Shown here: piece after piece, positions 25,529 through 34,284 of the stretch | How the letters are laid out: every line of letters starts with the position of its first letter | Position numbering within the stretch: position 1 is the stretch's first letter | Source: Kribbella sp. CA-293567 | GTDB lineage: Bacteria > Actinomycetota > Actinomycetes > Propionibacteriales > Kribbellaceae | Reading direction: 5' to 3' | Assembly (NCBI RefSeq): GCF_027627575.1 | Contig: NZ_CP114065.1 | Span: 6,696,001-6,760,000 of the forward strand | Length of the DNA stretch: 64,000 bases | Made by a program: the position numbers and the translations under genes | Notes under the pieces: generated by a model | Database searches by the model: none | Told to the model about the DNA's origin: nothing | The model's input: the letters and a program-made list of their open reading frames with translations, nothing else

Positions 25529-26635
25529 ATGCGGGTAGTGATCGTTGGTGGAGGTGTACTCGGCACCTTCCACGCCCGAGAGGCAGTACGCCGTGGCCAC
25601 CAGGTGGTGCAGGTGGAGCGCGAACTGGAGGCGCGCGGGGCAAGCGTCCGCAATTTCGGCCTGGTCTGGGTGAGCGGACGGGCCTCCGGGCCTGAGCTGG
25701 CCACGGCGCAACGGGCCCGCGAGTTGTGGGCTGACGTTCCGGGCATCAGCTTTCGGCCGGCCGGATCCCTGACGGTCTGCAGGACCGATGCCGAACTGGC
25801 TGTCGCCCGAGAGGCGGCCGAAGGCCTTGAGGCCGCCGACCGAGGCTTCCGGCTGCTCAACGCCGACGAGACCCGCAAGCGCAACCCGGCGCTGCGCGGT
25901 GACCTCCTCGGGTCGCTGGAATGCACGCGTGACGCCATCGTCGAACCTCGCGAGTTGCTTCCCGCCCTGCGGGCGGAGCTCGCGAAATCCGAGCGCTACG
26001 AGTTCCGCCCCGGACGGGAGATCCGGGCGATCGTCGGTCGGCAGCTACGCACCGACCACGGCGAGCGTCTCGACGCCGACCTGATCTTCGTGTGCACCGG
26101 CGCCACCCACAGCGGCTTGATCCGGGAACTCGCCGGTGAGCTGCCGGTCCGCCGCGTCCGCTTGCAGATGATGCAGACCGCACCGCTCGACGAGGAACTC
26201 ACCACCGCGGTCGCCGATGCGGACAGCTTCCGTTACTACCCGGCGTACCGCGGACCAGCCCTCGACTCACTTGGGGCACAGCAACCCCAGTGCCCGGTTG
26301 CCGAGGCCAACGCCATGCAGCTCTTGATGGTCCAGCGACAGCATGGCGGACTGACCATCGGTGACACCCACGAGTACGACGAGCCCTTCCCGTTCGACGT
26401 CACCAGCGAGCCCTACGACTACCTTCAGCAGACCGTGGAAGCTCTGCTCGGCAGGCCGCTGCCTCCGATCGTCCGCCGGTGGGCCGGCGTGTACTCGCAG
26501 GCGACCACTCCCGGCGAAGTCGTCGTACGCCGAACCGCCGCTGACGGCGTCCACGTGGTGACCGGACCGGGAGGCCGCGGGATGACCATGTCTCCGGCCA
26601 TCGCGGAGGAGAGCTTCGACCAGCTGGCGCAGTGA
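25529..26635 (+). CDS. TIGR03364-type FAD-dependent oxidoreductase of phosphonate catabolism
   Basis: The protein is 368 residues. The dinucleotide motif VVIVGGGVLG lies at the N-terminus, and a DAO-type fold with ARGASVRNFGLVWVSGR and a C-terminal TGPGGRGMTMSPAIAEE follows. The sequence matches the glycine-oxidase-like TIGR03364 clade, which is consistently found beside phnCDE and a PhnX-like HAD hydrolase. Members oxidise 2-aminoethylphosphonate or its N-methyl forms to phosphonoacetaldehyde; assignment of that exact substrate here is inference. It is preceded by a palindromic GntR operator and an AGAGGA ribosome binding site. Confidence 0.82.
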   Translation: MRVVIVGGGVLGTFHAREAVRRGHQVVQVERELEARGASVRNFGLVWVSGRASGPELATAQRARELWADVPGISFRPAGSLTVCRTDAELAVAREAAEGLEAADRGFRLLNADETRKRNPALRGDLLGSLECTRDAIVEPRELLPALRAELAKSERYEFRPGREIRAIVGRQLRTDHGERLDADLIFVCTGATHSGLIRELAGELPVRRVRLQMMQTAPLDEELTTAVADADSFRYYPAYRGPALDSLGAQQPQCPVAEANAMQLLMVQRQHGGLTIGDTHEYDEPFPFDVTSEPYDYLQQTVEALLGRPLPPIVRRWAGVYSQATTPGEVVVRRTAADGVHVVTGPGGRGMTMSPAIAEESFDQLAQ

Positions 26636-26765
26636 GCCGAGTTGTCCGAACAGCATGCCGAGCAGTTCACCAACCCGTCGTCGACGATCCCGATCGGCTC
26701 CGCCCGGGACGACAGCCGAGCACACCAGGCTGTCCGACCAACAGCCGACTGCCCGGGGGAAACTG

Positions 26766-28865
26766 ATGACGACCGAAGACCAGCCCGAATCCCGCCCAGG
26801 CCAAGGCCTCGAACGCAGATCTCTGCTCGGCGGCGGCATCGCCGCGGCCATGTCGATTGCCGGGTTACCGACGGCCGCCGCCCGCCCCGACGGTCCGATC
26901 CGCGCCGCCGTACTGGAGTACGCCGACCAGTGGACCCGCGGAACCGGACTGGCAACGCTGCTGCGTCGGGCCGGCGTACAGGTCGTCCCGTTCGACCTCG
27001 GCCTGCCCGCCACACGCCAGCAGCTCGATGGTCAGCGGGTCGACCTGATCGCCTTCGGCAGCTTCACGAACAATGACGCCACCTACACCGCCTACGTGAC
27101 CGAGGAGCTGGAGTCACTGCGTGACTTCGCCGCCCGCGGCGGTGTGGTCCTCGAGCTCGCCCAGTCCGACCAGTTCGGCGCGCTCGTGCGGTACCTACCG
27201 GAGGGCATGAGCGCCCGGCGCGCGGATCCGGATCACGACACGATCTATCCCACCGCGCCGGATCACCCGTTGCTGCAAGGCCTTCGGACGACAGGTGGCC
27301 GACTGTTCACCGGCCGAGCCGCCACGATCCGGACCAGCTGGAAAACCCTGGTCGCGGCTGTCTCGATGCGGATCCTGATGGGCGCCGCCCCCAACGGCCT
27401 CCCGCCTTGCCTGCTGGAAGGCGCGCACGGCCGCGGCCGGTTCCTGATCAGCAGCCTGACAGTGGACAAGGTGTACGACGAGGCCGGCTCCACGATGATC
27501 CAGCCCGCCGAGGCGGTCGCCGACAGCGCCGCCTTCTTCGCCAACCTCGAGCAGTACGTCAGGTTGGTCCGGTCCGGCGGCGCACCGGCGGTCGTCCCGA
27601 CCCCGATTCCGACCGAGCGGGCCACTGGACCGCTGGTAGGACACGTCGGCACCGACAGTGCCCGGATCTGGATCCGTCCGGGCGCCGACCACCAGCCTCT
27701 GGGCAGGTGGCAGTGCGTTGTCAGCGATCCAGCAGGCCGGACCACGGTCGCCACCGCCCGGACAGCGGTCGAGAACGACCACACCGTCGTGTTCGACCTC
27801 TGGGGACTGCGAGCCGGTACGGCGTACACGCTGGCGGTGACGCCGCTGCGATTCGAAGGCGACTTCCAGCCCTTGACCGGCAGCTTCCGAACGGCGCCGG
27901 CGCCAGGACGCCCGGCAGTGGTGACGATGGGACTCGGCTCCTGCGCCCCTTCGGAACCCAACACGGTCTGGGACAGAATCGCCTCCGAGGGGTGCGACAG
28001 CTTCGTCATGCTGGGCGACACGCCGTACGTCGACTCCTCCGACCTTGAAGTTGCCCGGAGCAAGCATCGCGCCTTCCTCCAGGTCCCTGAGCTGGCGCGG
28101 CTGATCAGCACCCGGCCGATCTGGGGAACGTGGGACGACCATGACTTCGGCGGCAACGACAAGCACGGCGACTTCGCGGGTAAACGCAACACCCGTAGAG
28201 CCTTCGTCGACTACCGCGCCAACCCGACGTTCGGCCACAACTCCGCCGGCGCGCAGTTGACGGAGCGATCGGAGGGCAACGGCGTCTACACCTCCTTCCG
28301 GCGCGGTCCGATCGAGGTCTTTCTGCTGGATCCACGCTGGTTCAGCCGGACCGAGCCCAGCTGGGCGGACCCCTCGCAGCCGACCTGCCTGGGCGCCGTC
28401 CAGTGGGGATGGCTGCGGGACCGGCTGCGGCGCAGTACCGCGACCTTCAAAGCGATCGCCACCGGCATGATCTGGGACGACAAGCAGAACAGCGAGAAGG
28501 ACGACTGGGGCACGTACGCCCACGAACGGGACGCGATCTTCGACTTCATCCGCGACGAGAACATCCCGGGCTGCTTCCTGGTCGGCGGCGACATCCACGT
28601 TTCCCGGGCGCTGAACTACGGTGACAGGGTGGGCTACGACCTCTGGCAGTACATCGTCAGCCCACTGCACGGCAGCACGATCCCGAGTCTGAACGTGCCG
28701 CACCCGAACCTGGTGCACAGTGCGGTCGAGCCGCACGTGTTCCTCAAGCTGGTCGCCGACACCACAGTCAGCCCGGCGACGCTCACCGCGACCTGGATCA
28801 ATCGCGAAGGCCGCCGCATCTTCGAGGTCCGCCGGACCGCAGACGCGATGGGACACGCCAGCTGA
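26766..28865 (+). CDS. Tat-exported PhoD-like phosphatase/phosphodiesterase
   Basis: The protein is 699 residues from ATG 26766 with GGGGGA upstream. A twin-arginine signal (RRSLLGG, residues 17-23) opens the protein. The N-terminal 270 residues look like a glutamine-amidotransferase-like/ThuA-type domain. A fibronectin-like PhoD_N domain (SARIWIRPGA) follows, then the metallophosphatase core with LGSCAPSEPN, GDTPYVD, WDDHDFGGND and GGDIHVSR. It should be secreted and release phosphate from esters or phosphonate-derived products. Its placement among phosphonate genes suggests joint phosphorus scavenging. The N-terminal extra domain is unusual for PhoD. Confidence 0.85.
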   Translation: MTTEDQPESRPGQGLERRSLLGGGIAAAMSIAGLPTAAARPDGPIRAAVLEYADQWTRGTGLATLLRRAGVQVVPFDLGLPATRQQLDGQRVDLIAFGSFTNNDATYTAYVTEELESLRDFAARGGVVLELAQSDQFGALVRYLPEGMSARRADPDHDTIYPTAPDHPLLQGLRTTGGRLFTGRAATIRTSWKTLVAAVSMRILMGAAPNGLPPCLLEGAHGRGRFLISSLTVDKVYDEAGSTMIQPAEAVADSAAFFANLEQYVRLVRSGGAPAVVPTPIPTERATGPLVGHVGTDSARIWIRPGADHQPLGRWQCVVSDPAGRTTVATARTAVENDHTVVFDLWGLRAGTAYTLAVTPLRFEGDFQPLTGSFRTAPAPGRPAVVTMGLGSCAPSEPNTVWDRIASEGCDSFVMLGDTPYVDSSDLEVARSKHRAFLQVPELARLISTRPIWGTWDDHDFGGNDKHGDFAGKRNTRRAFVDYRANPTFGHNSAGAQLTERSEGNGVYTSFRRGPIEVFLLDPRWFSRTEPSWADPSQPTCLGAVQWGWLRDRLRRSTATFKAIATGMIWDDKQNSEKDDWGTYAHERDAIFDFIRDENIPGCFLVGGDIHVSRALNYGDRVGYDLWQYIVSPLHGSTIPSLNVPHPNLVHSAVEPHVFLKLVADTTVSPATLTATWINREGRRIFEVRRTADAMGHAS

Positions 28866-28866
28866 C

Positions 28867-28902
28867 CCCACTGAGGGCCGCCGCGCGGCGGCCCTCAGTG
28901 GG
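28867..28902. terminator. Strong bidirectional terminator hairpin
   Basis: An 18-bp arm starting CCCACTGAGGGCCGCCGC is followed directly by its exact reverse complement, a 36-bp perfect palindrome. It starts 1 bp after the PhoD stop and covers the stop codon of the convergent PhnM-like gene. It would end transcription from both sides. Confidence 0.75.
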
Positions 28903-30061
28903 AGCCATGCACGAGGCGGACCGTCGGCCAGCGTCCGGTCGTGTCTGCCAGGACGAGATGAGCCACGTACCCCTCCCCCAGGACGCCGCGATCGGTCAAT
29001 CCAGCGACGGCGGCCGGACCACTCGTCACCAGCCGCACGGCCGCCGGTAGCTCCATCGTCCCGGCCCGTACCAACTCCATTGCTGCCGGCAACAAGGCGG
29101 ACGGCAGATAGTCGCAGGTCAGAGCGTCGACCAGTCCTGCCTCGACCAGTTCACCGGCGGAGACGTTCCCGGCATGGGATCCCCCTCGCAGCACGTTCAC
29201 CGCGCCGGCGACCACCAGCAAACCACGCTCACGGGCTGCCTCAGCTGCCGCGCGAGTGGTCGGAAACTCAGCGACCGCAGCGCTGCCGGCCACAAGCTGA
29301 TCCACATCGGAGCGGGTGGCCGGATCGTGCCCGACCAAACGGATCTGTCCGGCCGACGCCATCGCGGCCAACCAGTCCAACGTCTCCGTCCGTTGGTCCA
29401 GCCGCTGATCGCGGTCGCTCCGCAACGAGGCGACGTGCGCGGCGGCCGCTTCTCCCGTCAATCCCTCGGCTTCGACCAGCCACCGCTCCATCACCGTCGG
29501 ATCGGCGTACTGGCCCTGGCCCGGCGTGTGATCCTCGTACGAGACCAGCGGTACGACATCCCCCGGCAACGAAGCCAGCCGCGCCCTCAGACGTCGAACG
29601 CCGCCGGAACAGCGAACATCGAGCCGGTGCAGCACCCGGTGATCGACCTGGTGGCTTTCGTGTGCCCTCAGCACGTCGTAGAGGTCGTCGTCGCTCGGTG
29701 AGTCGATCGGCATCCCCACCGCGGAACGGTCCTGGAAGGCGATCCCGTGGAACGCCGTCGTGATGCCTGCCGCAACGAGTTTCTGCTCGACCGACCGAAG
29801 TGCGAAGCCCGCCGGCAGAGAGGATCCCGGCCGCGGCCGGAACTCCCGCGCGAGAGCGTCGCTGTGCACATCGACGAGACCCGGCAGGCACAGCAGGCCC
29901 TGGCCGTCGAGATCGGCCCGGAAGCCGGGCGGATGCGGAGCGACCTCCGCGATCCGGCCGTCGCGCACCACCAGGCGGGCGTCGTCGACGACCCGGTCCG
30001 GTAGCACGGCACGCACGTGCCCGAGGACGTAATCGGACGGGACACGGACGGACCAGGTCAT
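28895..30061 (-). CDS. PhnM-like amidohydrolase
   Basis: The protein is 388 residues from ATG 30061. It has the PhnM signatures LPGLVDVHSDALAREFRPRP, SYEDHTPGQGQY, GHDPAT and EFPTTRAAAEAARERG, plus RGGSHAGNVSA near the end. PhnM hydrolyses alpha-D-ribose 1-methylphosphonate 5-triphosphate in the C-P lyase pathway. No phnG-phnL genes are visible in this locus, so it may instead act on another phosphonate metabolite, or complement a C-P lyase operon elsewhere. It is divergent from the PhnX-like gene, with an inverted repeat between them. Confidence 0.82.
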   Translation of the reverse strand: MTWSVRVPSDYVLGHVRAVLPDRVVDDARLVVRDGRIAEVAPHPPGFRADLDGQGLLCLPGLVDVHSDALAREFRPRPGSSLPAGFALRSVEQKLVAAGITTAFHGIAFQDRSAVGMPIDSPSDDDLYDVLRAHESHQVDHRVLHRLDVRCSGGVRRLRARLASLPGDVVPLVSYEDHTPGQGQYADPTVMERWLVEAEGLTGEAAAAHVASLRSDRDQRLDQRTETLDWLAAMASAGQIRLVGHDPATRSDVDQLVAGSAAVAEFPTTRAAAEAARERGLLVVAGAVNVLRGGSHAGNVSAGELVEAGLVDALTCDYLPSALLPAAMELVRAGTMELPAAVRLVTSGPAAVAGLTDRGVLGEGYVAHLVLADTTGRWPTVRLVHGSH

Positions 30062-30094
30062 GGCGCTCACAGTCGTGCGGACAACTGAGCAGCA

Positions 30095-30113
30095 GGTGAA
30101 CACCGAGTTCACC
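30095..30113. promoter_or_regulatory. Inverted repeat between phnM-like and phnX-like genes
   Basis: GGTGAAC and GTTCACC are separated by 5 bp. The site lies between the divergent starts. Parts of it (GAACACCG and TTCACCCGG) recur in the repeat at 36121-36141 ahead of the second GntR gene, so it may be that protein's operator. Confidence 0.5.
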
Positions 30114-30192
30114 CGGCGTTCAACCCTTCGGACGTCGCCATTCCGGCTCTGCGCCAACGATCGACCCAGTGACCGACGACGAGAGGCGAAGC

Positions 30193-30885
30193 ATGATCGA
30201 GCTGGTGTGTTTGGACATGGCCGGAACGACGGTGGCCGACGACGGGACTGTGATCGCTGCGTTCCGGTCCGCGATCGAGGCGGCAGGACTGGCCGACGGA
30301 TCGGCGGAACACAGCAGCGCGCTCGACTTCGCGGCGGAAACGATGGGTCAGTCGAAGATCGAGGTGTTCACGGCCATCTTCGATGGCGACGCAACCCGCG
30401 CGGCGGCGGCGAACACGGCCTTCGAGGCCTCGTACGCCGAGGGGCTGGTGGCCGGCGCGAGCGCGGTTCCGGGCGCCGAGGAGGCGATCCGGCGGATGCG
30501 CGACCGTGGTACTCGGGTGGCGCTCACCACCGGATTCTCCGCGCGGACCCGAGACGCTCTGCTGGCCGCTCTCGGCTGGCAGGAACTCTGCGACCTGGTG
30601 CTCTCCCCCGGTGATGCCGGCCGAGGCCGCCCGTACCCCGACATGGTCCTCACCGCGGTCCTGCGACTCGGCATCGACGATGTCCGCTCGGTCGCCGTCG
30701 CCGGCGACACCACCAGCGATCTGCTGGCCGGCAGCCGAGCCGGTGCGGGAATCGTCGCCGGTGTCCTCACCGGCGCCCACCGCGAGACGGACTTCGCGAC
30801 CGTCCCGCACACCCACGTACTGCCCTCCGTCGTCGAGCTGGACCAGTTGCTGGCCGCCGACGCGGACACCCGAACCGCGGCCTGA
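30193..30885 (+). CDS. PhnX-like HAD-family phosphonatase (TIGR03351 type)
   Basis: The protein is 230 residues. The nucleophile motif LDMAGTTV has Asp8, and the cap contains MGQSKIEVF with Lys55 at the position of the Schiff-base lysine of phosphonoacetaldehyde hydrolase. TTGFSART and GDTTSDLLAG complete the HAD motifs. This PhnX-like clade co-occurs with TIGR03364 oxidoreductases. It would cleave the C-P bond of phosphonoacetaldehyde or a relative, giving an aldehyde plus phosphate. ATG 30193 is chosen over a GTG at 30169 because GAGAGG lies 6 bp upstream. It is the first gene of the transporter operon. Confidence 0.82.
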   Translation: MIELVCLDMAGTTVADDGTVIAAFRSAIEAAGLADGSAEHSSALDFAAETMGQSKIEVFTAIFDGDATRAAAANTAFEASYAEGLVAGASAVPGAEEAIRRMRDRGTRVALTTGFSARTRDALLAALGWQELCDLVLSPGDAGRGRPYPDMVLTAVLRLGIDDVRSVAVAGDTTSDLLAGSRAGAGIVAGVLTGAHRETDFATVPHTHVLPSVVELDQLLAADADTRTAA

Positions 30886-30908
30886 CCGCACTCACCGGAG
30901 GTACTCCC

Positions 30909-31868
30909 ATGCGTTCCATCCGCCCGAAGACCATCGCCGCTACGCTCGCCCTCCTGCTGCTGGCCGCCGGCTGCGGTAGCGACGGCGAGGACGCGGCCGC
31001 CACCGTCCAGGGCTTCCCGAAAACCCTCGTGCTGGGCGCCGTCCCCGCGGAGAACTCGACCGACCTGCGCGCCGGCTACGACCCGCTGATCAAGCTGCTC
31101 GAAAAGGAGACCGGGGCGAAGGTCGAACTGAGCCAGGCCACCGACTACGCCGGCGTCGTGGAAGGCATGATCGCCGGCAAGGTCGACCTGGCCTTCCTCG
31201 GCCCCTTCGCCTACGTCATCGCGACCGCCAACGGCGCGAAGATCCAGCCGCTCGGCGCGGTGATTCCGGCCAAGGGACAGCCTGCCGGGTACCGCTCGTA
31301 CGGGCTCACCAAGGCCGGCAACAGCACCGTGAACTCGCTGGCCGATTTCAAAGGCAGATCGGTCTGCTTCGTCGACCCCGGCTCGACGTCCGGCTTCCTG
31401 TACCCGTCCGCCGGACTCATCGAGGCGGGCGTGATCACCTCTTCGCGGGAGAAGGATCTGACGGCAGGCCTCAAGCCCGTGTACGCCGGCGGGCACGACG
31501 CGTCCGCGCTTGCCGTGAAGAACGGCGGATGCGAGGCAGGGTTCGCAATGCAGTCGATGGTGGACACCACGCTGCCGGGCAAGGGCGAACTGAAGGCCGA
31601 GGACCTGAAGAAGGTCTGGACCTCGGAGACCATCGCAGGATCGCTGTTCGTGGGCCGGCAGGATCTCGGCGCCGATCAGATCAGCCGCCTGACCAGCCTG
31701 CTCACCGAGAAGGCGAACGCCGACTACCTCAAGGGTCAGGGGATGTGCGACGGCGACTGTCTGCTCACCGACGAAGACGCCTGGGGAGTCGTCGCTGCCA
31801 AGGACGCCGACTACGCCGGGGTCCGTCAGGTCTGCGCCGTTACCAAGTCGGACAAATGCAAGAGCTGA
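30909..31868 (+). CDS. phnD: Phosphonate ABC transporter substrate-binding lipoprotein
   Basis: The protein is 319 residues with a lipoprotein signal ending LLAAGC (Cys22). It has the PhnD fold with LVLGAVPAENSTDL, the LAFLGPFAYVIA segment, and FVDPGSTSGFLYPSA, which forms the phosph(on)ate pocket. It captures phosphonates outside the membrane and delivers them to PhnE. GGAGG lies 7 bp before the ATG. The gene's last 13 bp overlap the start of the ATPase gene. Confidence 0.9.
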   Translation: MRSIRPKTIAATLALLLLAAGCGSDGEDAAATVQGFPKTLVLGAVPAENSTDLRAGYDPLIKLLEKETGAKVELSQATDYAGVVEGMIAGKVDLAFLGPFAYVIATANGAKIQPLGAVIPAKGQPAGYRSYGLTKAGNSTVNSLADFKGRSVCFVDPGSTSGFLYPSAGLIEAGVITSSREKDLTAGLKPVYAGGHDASALAVKNGGCEAGFAMQSMVDTTLPGKGELKAEDLKKVWTSETIAGSLFVGRQDLGADQISRLTSLLTEKANADYLKGQGMCDGDCLLTDEDAWGVVAAKDADYAGVRQVCAVTKSDKCKS

Positions 31869-32635
31869 CCAGGCCGGCCGAAACCGTGGTGGCCACCCGA
31901 TCGCTGCGCAAGCAGTTCGGTGACACCACCGCGTTGGCCGGGGTCGATCTCGACGTACGGCGTGGCGAACTGGTGGTGCTGCTCGGTCTGTCCGGCTCGG
32001 GTAAGTCGACGCTCCTGCGGTGCCTCAACGGCCTGCACGACGTCACGTCCGGTGAGATCACCGTGCTCGGCCGGCGAGTCGACACCGCCCGCTCCGCCGA
32101 GCTCCGCCGCCTGCGGACCGAGATCGGCTTCGTCTTCCAGCAGTTCAACCTGGTCGGCCGGCTGAGCTGTCTGGAGAACGTGCTGACCGGCGCGCTCGGC
32201 CGCGTCACCGGTCCGCGGTACGGCGTACTGAGCTGGTCGAAAGCGCTGAGACGCGATGCGCTGGACCACCTCGACCGGGTCGGATTGGCGGATCGGGCGT
32301 TCCAGCGAGCAGACACGCTGTCCGGCGGTCAGCAGCAACGAGTCGCCATCGCCCGCACTCTGATGCAGAAGCCGACGCTGCTGCTGGCCGACGAACCGGT
32401 CGCTTCACTCGACCCCGAGAACTCGCAGGTCGTCATGGACCTGTTGTTGCGGGTCTGTCGCGAAGACGACCTGACCGTCGTCTGCACCCTTCACCAGGTC
32501 GACCTGGCCCTCGGCTGGGCCGGTCGTCTGGTGGGCCTGCGGCAAGGCGTCAAGGTGCTCGACCGACCCACTGCCGGGCTCGGCCGCGACGAGGTGATGG
32601 ACGTGTACCGTCGCGTCGATCCGGACGCCGCATGA
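31856..32635 (+). CDS. phnC: Phosphonate ABC transporter ATP-binding protein
   Basis: The protein is 259 residues. Walker A GLSGSGKST lies at 44-52, the Q-loop at FVFQQFNLVGRLS, the signature LSGGQQQR and Walker B LLLADEP, followed by CTLHQVDLA (H-loop). This is the standard PhnC type of import ATPase. The ATG at 31856 lies inside phnD, and the stop overlaps the phnE start (ATGA), so the three transport genes are translationally coupled. Confidence 0.9.
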   Translation: MQELTRPAETVVATRSLRKQFGDTTALAGVDLDVRRGELVVLLGLSGSGKSTLLRCLNGLHDVTSGEITVLGRRVDTARSAELRRLRTEIGFVFQQFNLVGRLSCLENVLTGALGRVTGPRYGVLSWSKALRRDALDHLDRVGLADRAFQRADTLSGGQQQRVAIARTLMQKPTLLLADEPVASLDPENSQVVMDLLLRVCREDDLTVVCTLHQVDLALGWAGRLVGLRQGVKVLDRPTAGLGRDEVMDVYRRVDPDAA

Positions 32636-34284
32636 CCAGCACACCGCCCGATCTCGCCCTGGCGCCGAAGGTCCGGGCGATACCCGATGGCCGGACCGCG
32701 ATCCGTCCACCGATCGACCGGCGACGGGTGCTGCTGGCGGCGGTCGCGATAGCTGCCGCGGTCGTGACCGGCTGGAGCACGGTTCGGCTCGAGTTCACCC
32801 CCAGCGCGCTGATCGAAGGCGCGGACGACGTCCAGAACCTGATCGAGCGGATGTTGCCGGTTCGGCTGGACGATCCGGCACGCATCTTCGAACTCGCGGG
32901 CGAGACCCTGCTGATCGCGTTGCTCGGCACGGTGCTGTCCGTGCTGTTGTCCGTGCCGCTGGCGTTCCTTGCCGCGAGCAACACCACTCCGCACCGCGCC
33001 GTGTACGCCGTCGCGCGCGGAGCCATCACCTTCTGCCGCGCCGTACCCGATCTGGTGTTCGCAGTGTTGCTGGTCCGCGCGATGGGGATCGGAGTCCTGC
33101 CCGGTGTCCTGGCCCTCGCGCTGCATTCGGTCGGAATGGTGGCCAAGCTGTTCGCGGACGCGATCGAGCGGGTCGACCCAGGGCCTCGCGAAGCCGTCCG
33201 CAGTACGGGCGCGGGCCGGCTGCGGGAGTTGGTCGGGGGCGTCCTCCCCCAGGTTGTGCCTTCCTGGATCTCGACGTTCGTCTACCGGGTCGACATCAAC
33301 TTGAGAACCTCCGTCGTGCTCGGCTTCGTCGGCGCCGGCGGCATCGGATTCGCTCTGCAGGACGCCCTTCGCGGCCTGGTGTACGACAAGGCGCTGGGCA
33401 TCGTGCTGGTCATCCTGGCCATCATCGCCGCCATGGAGCTGCTCTCCATCTGGGTCCGGCGACTACTACTGCAGCCGGGAACCGGCAAGCTCACGCCGGC
33501 CGGCAAGTCGAGTCCACCCTGGACCCGTGATCGAGTTGCGCGGCTCGGTCTCAACGGCGTCGTACTCGCCGCCGTGATCCTGTCGTTCCCTGTACTGCGA
33601 ATCGATCCTGTCGCTCTGCTGACGTCTCCGGCCGCGCTGGTCGATGTGGCGGGCCGGCTCTTCCCGCCGGACTTCACCCTGGTCGGCGACCGGCTTGCCG
33701 CCGCGGTGATCGAGACCGTTGCCATCGGCGTACTTTCCACCGCGATCGGTATCCTGCTGTCGGTGCCGCTCGGATTGCTTGCCGCCCGCAACATTGCGCC
33801 GCATCCGGCGGTCTATTGGTCCGCCCGGGCCGTGGTGCTGGCGATCCGGGCGATTCCGGAGCTGATCCTGGCGGTCGTCTTCGTCGCCGCGATCGGGCTG
33901 GGACCGACCGCCGGGGTCTGCGCACTGGCGATCGGCTCGGTCGGGTTCCTCGGCAAACTGCTGGCCGACGCCGCCGAGGAGATCGCCGACGGCCCGCGAG
34001 AGGCGATCCGTGCCGCCGGTGGCGGCTGGTGGCAGGAACTGTTCTCCGCGGTCTTGCCGCAGGTCCTGCCGGCAATGGTCGGATCCGGCCTCTACCTGCT
34101 GGACGTGAACATCCGGATGTCCACGATCCTGGGCATCGTCGGCGCGGGGGGTGTCGGGTTCCTGCTCTTCGAGGCCGTTCGCACGCTGAACTTCCCGTTC
34201 GCCGGCGCGATCGTGCTGATCATCTTCGTCGTCGTCTACGTGATCGAGAGGTTGTCCGGATGGATCCGGTCGCAGGTGCAGTGA
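32632..34284 (+). CDS. phnE: Fused phosphonate ABC transporter permease (two PhnE units)
   Basis: The protein is 550 residues, about double a normal PhnE. Two homologous permease halves are visible, each with about six membrane segments and its own EAA-type loop. In the first half this is EAVRSTGAGRLRELVGGVLP with FVGAGGIGFALQ; in the second it is EAIRAAGGGWWQELFSAVLP with IVGAGGVGFLLF. The single chain should form the full translocation pore that normally needs two subunits. It overlaps phnC by 4 bp and the dehydrogenase gene by 4 bp. Confidence 0.9.
   Translation: MTSTPPDLALAPKVRAIPDGRTAIRPPIDRRRVLLAAVAIAAAVVTGWSTVRLEFTPSALIEGADDVQNLIERMLPVRLDDPARIFELAGETLLIALLGTVLSVLLSVPLAFLAASNTTPHRAVYAVARGAITFCRAVPDLVFAVLLVRAMGIGVLPGVLALALHSVGMVAKLFADAIERVDPGPREAVRSTGAGRLRELVGGVLPQVVPSWISTFVYRVDINLRTSVVLGFVGAGGIGFALQDALRGLVYDKALGIVLVILAIIAAMELLSIWVRRLLLQPGTGKLTPAGKSSPPWTRDRVARLGLNGVVLAAVILSFPVLRIDPVALLTSPAALVDVAGRLFPPDFTLVGDRLAAAVIETVAIGVLSTAIGILLSVPLGLLAARNIAPHPAVYWSARAVVLAIRAIPELILAVVFVAAIGLGPTAGVCALAIGSVGFLGKLLADAAEEIADGPREAIRAAGGGWWQELFSAVLPQVLPAMVGSGLYLLDVNIRMSTILGIVGAGGVGFLLFEAVRTLNFPFAGAIVLIIFVVVYVIERLSGWIRSQVQ

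Noticed and set aside
27195..28871. 558-codon frame antisense to the PhoD-like gene
   Set aside because: The composition is that of a GC-rich shadow frame (Gly/Arg/Asp/Val-rich, no motifs), while the opposite strand carries clear PhoD motifs.
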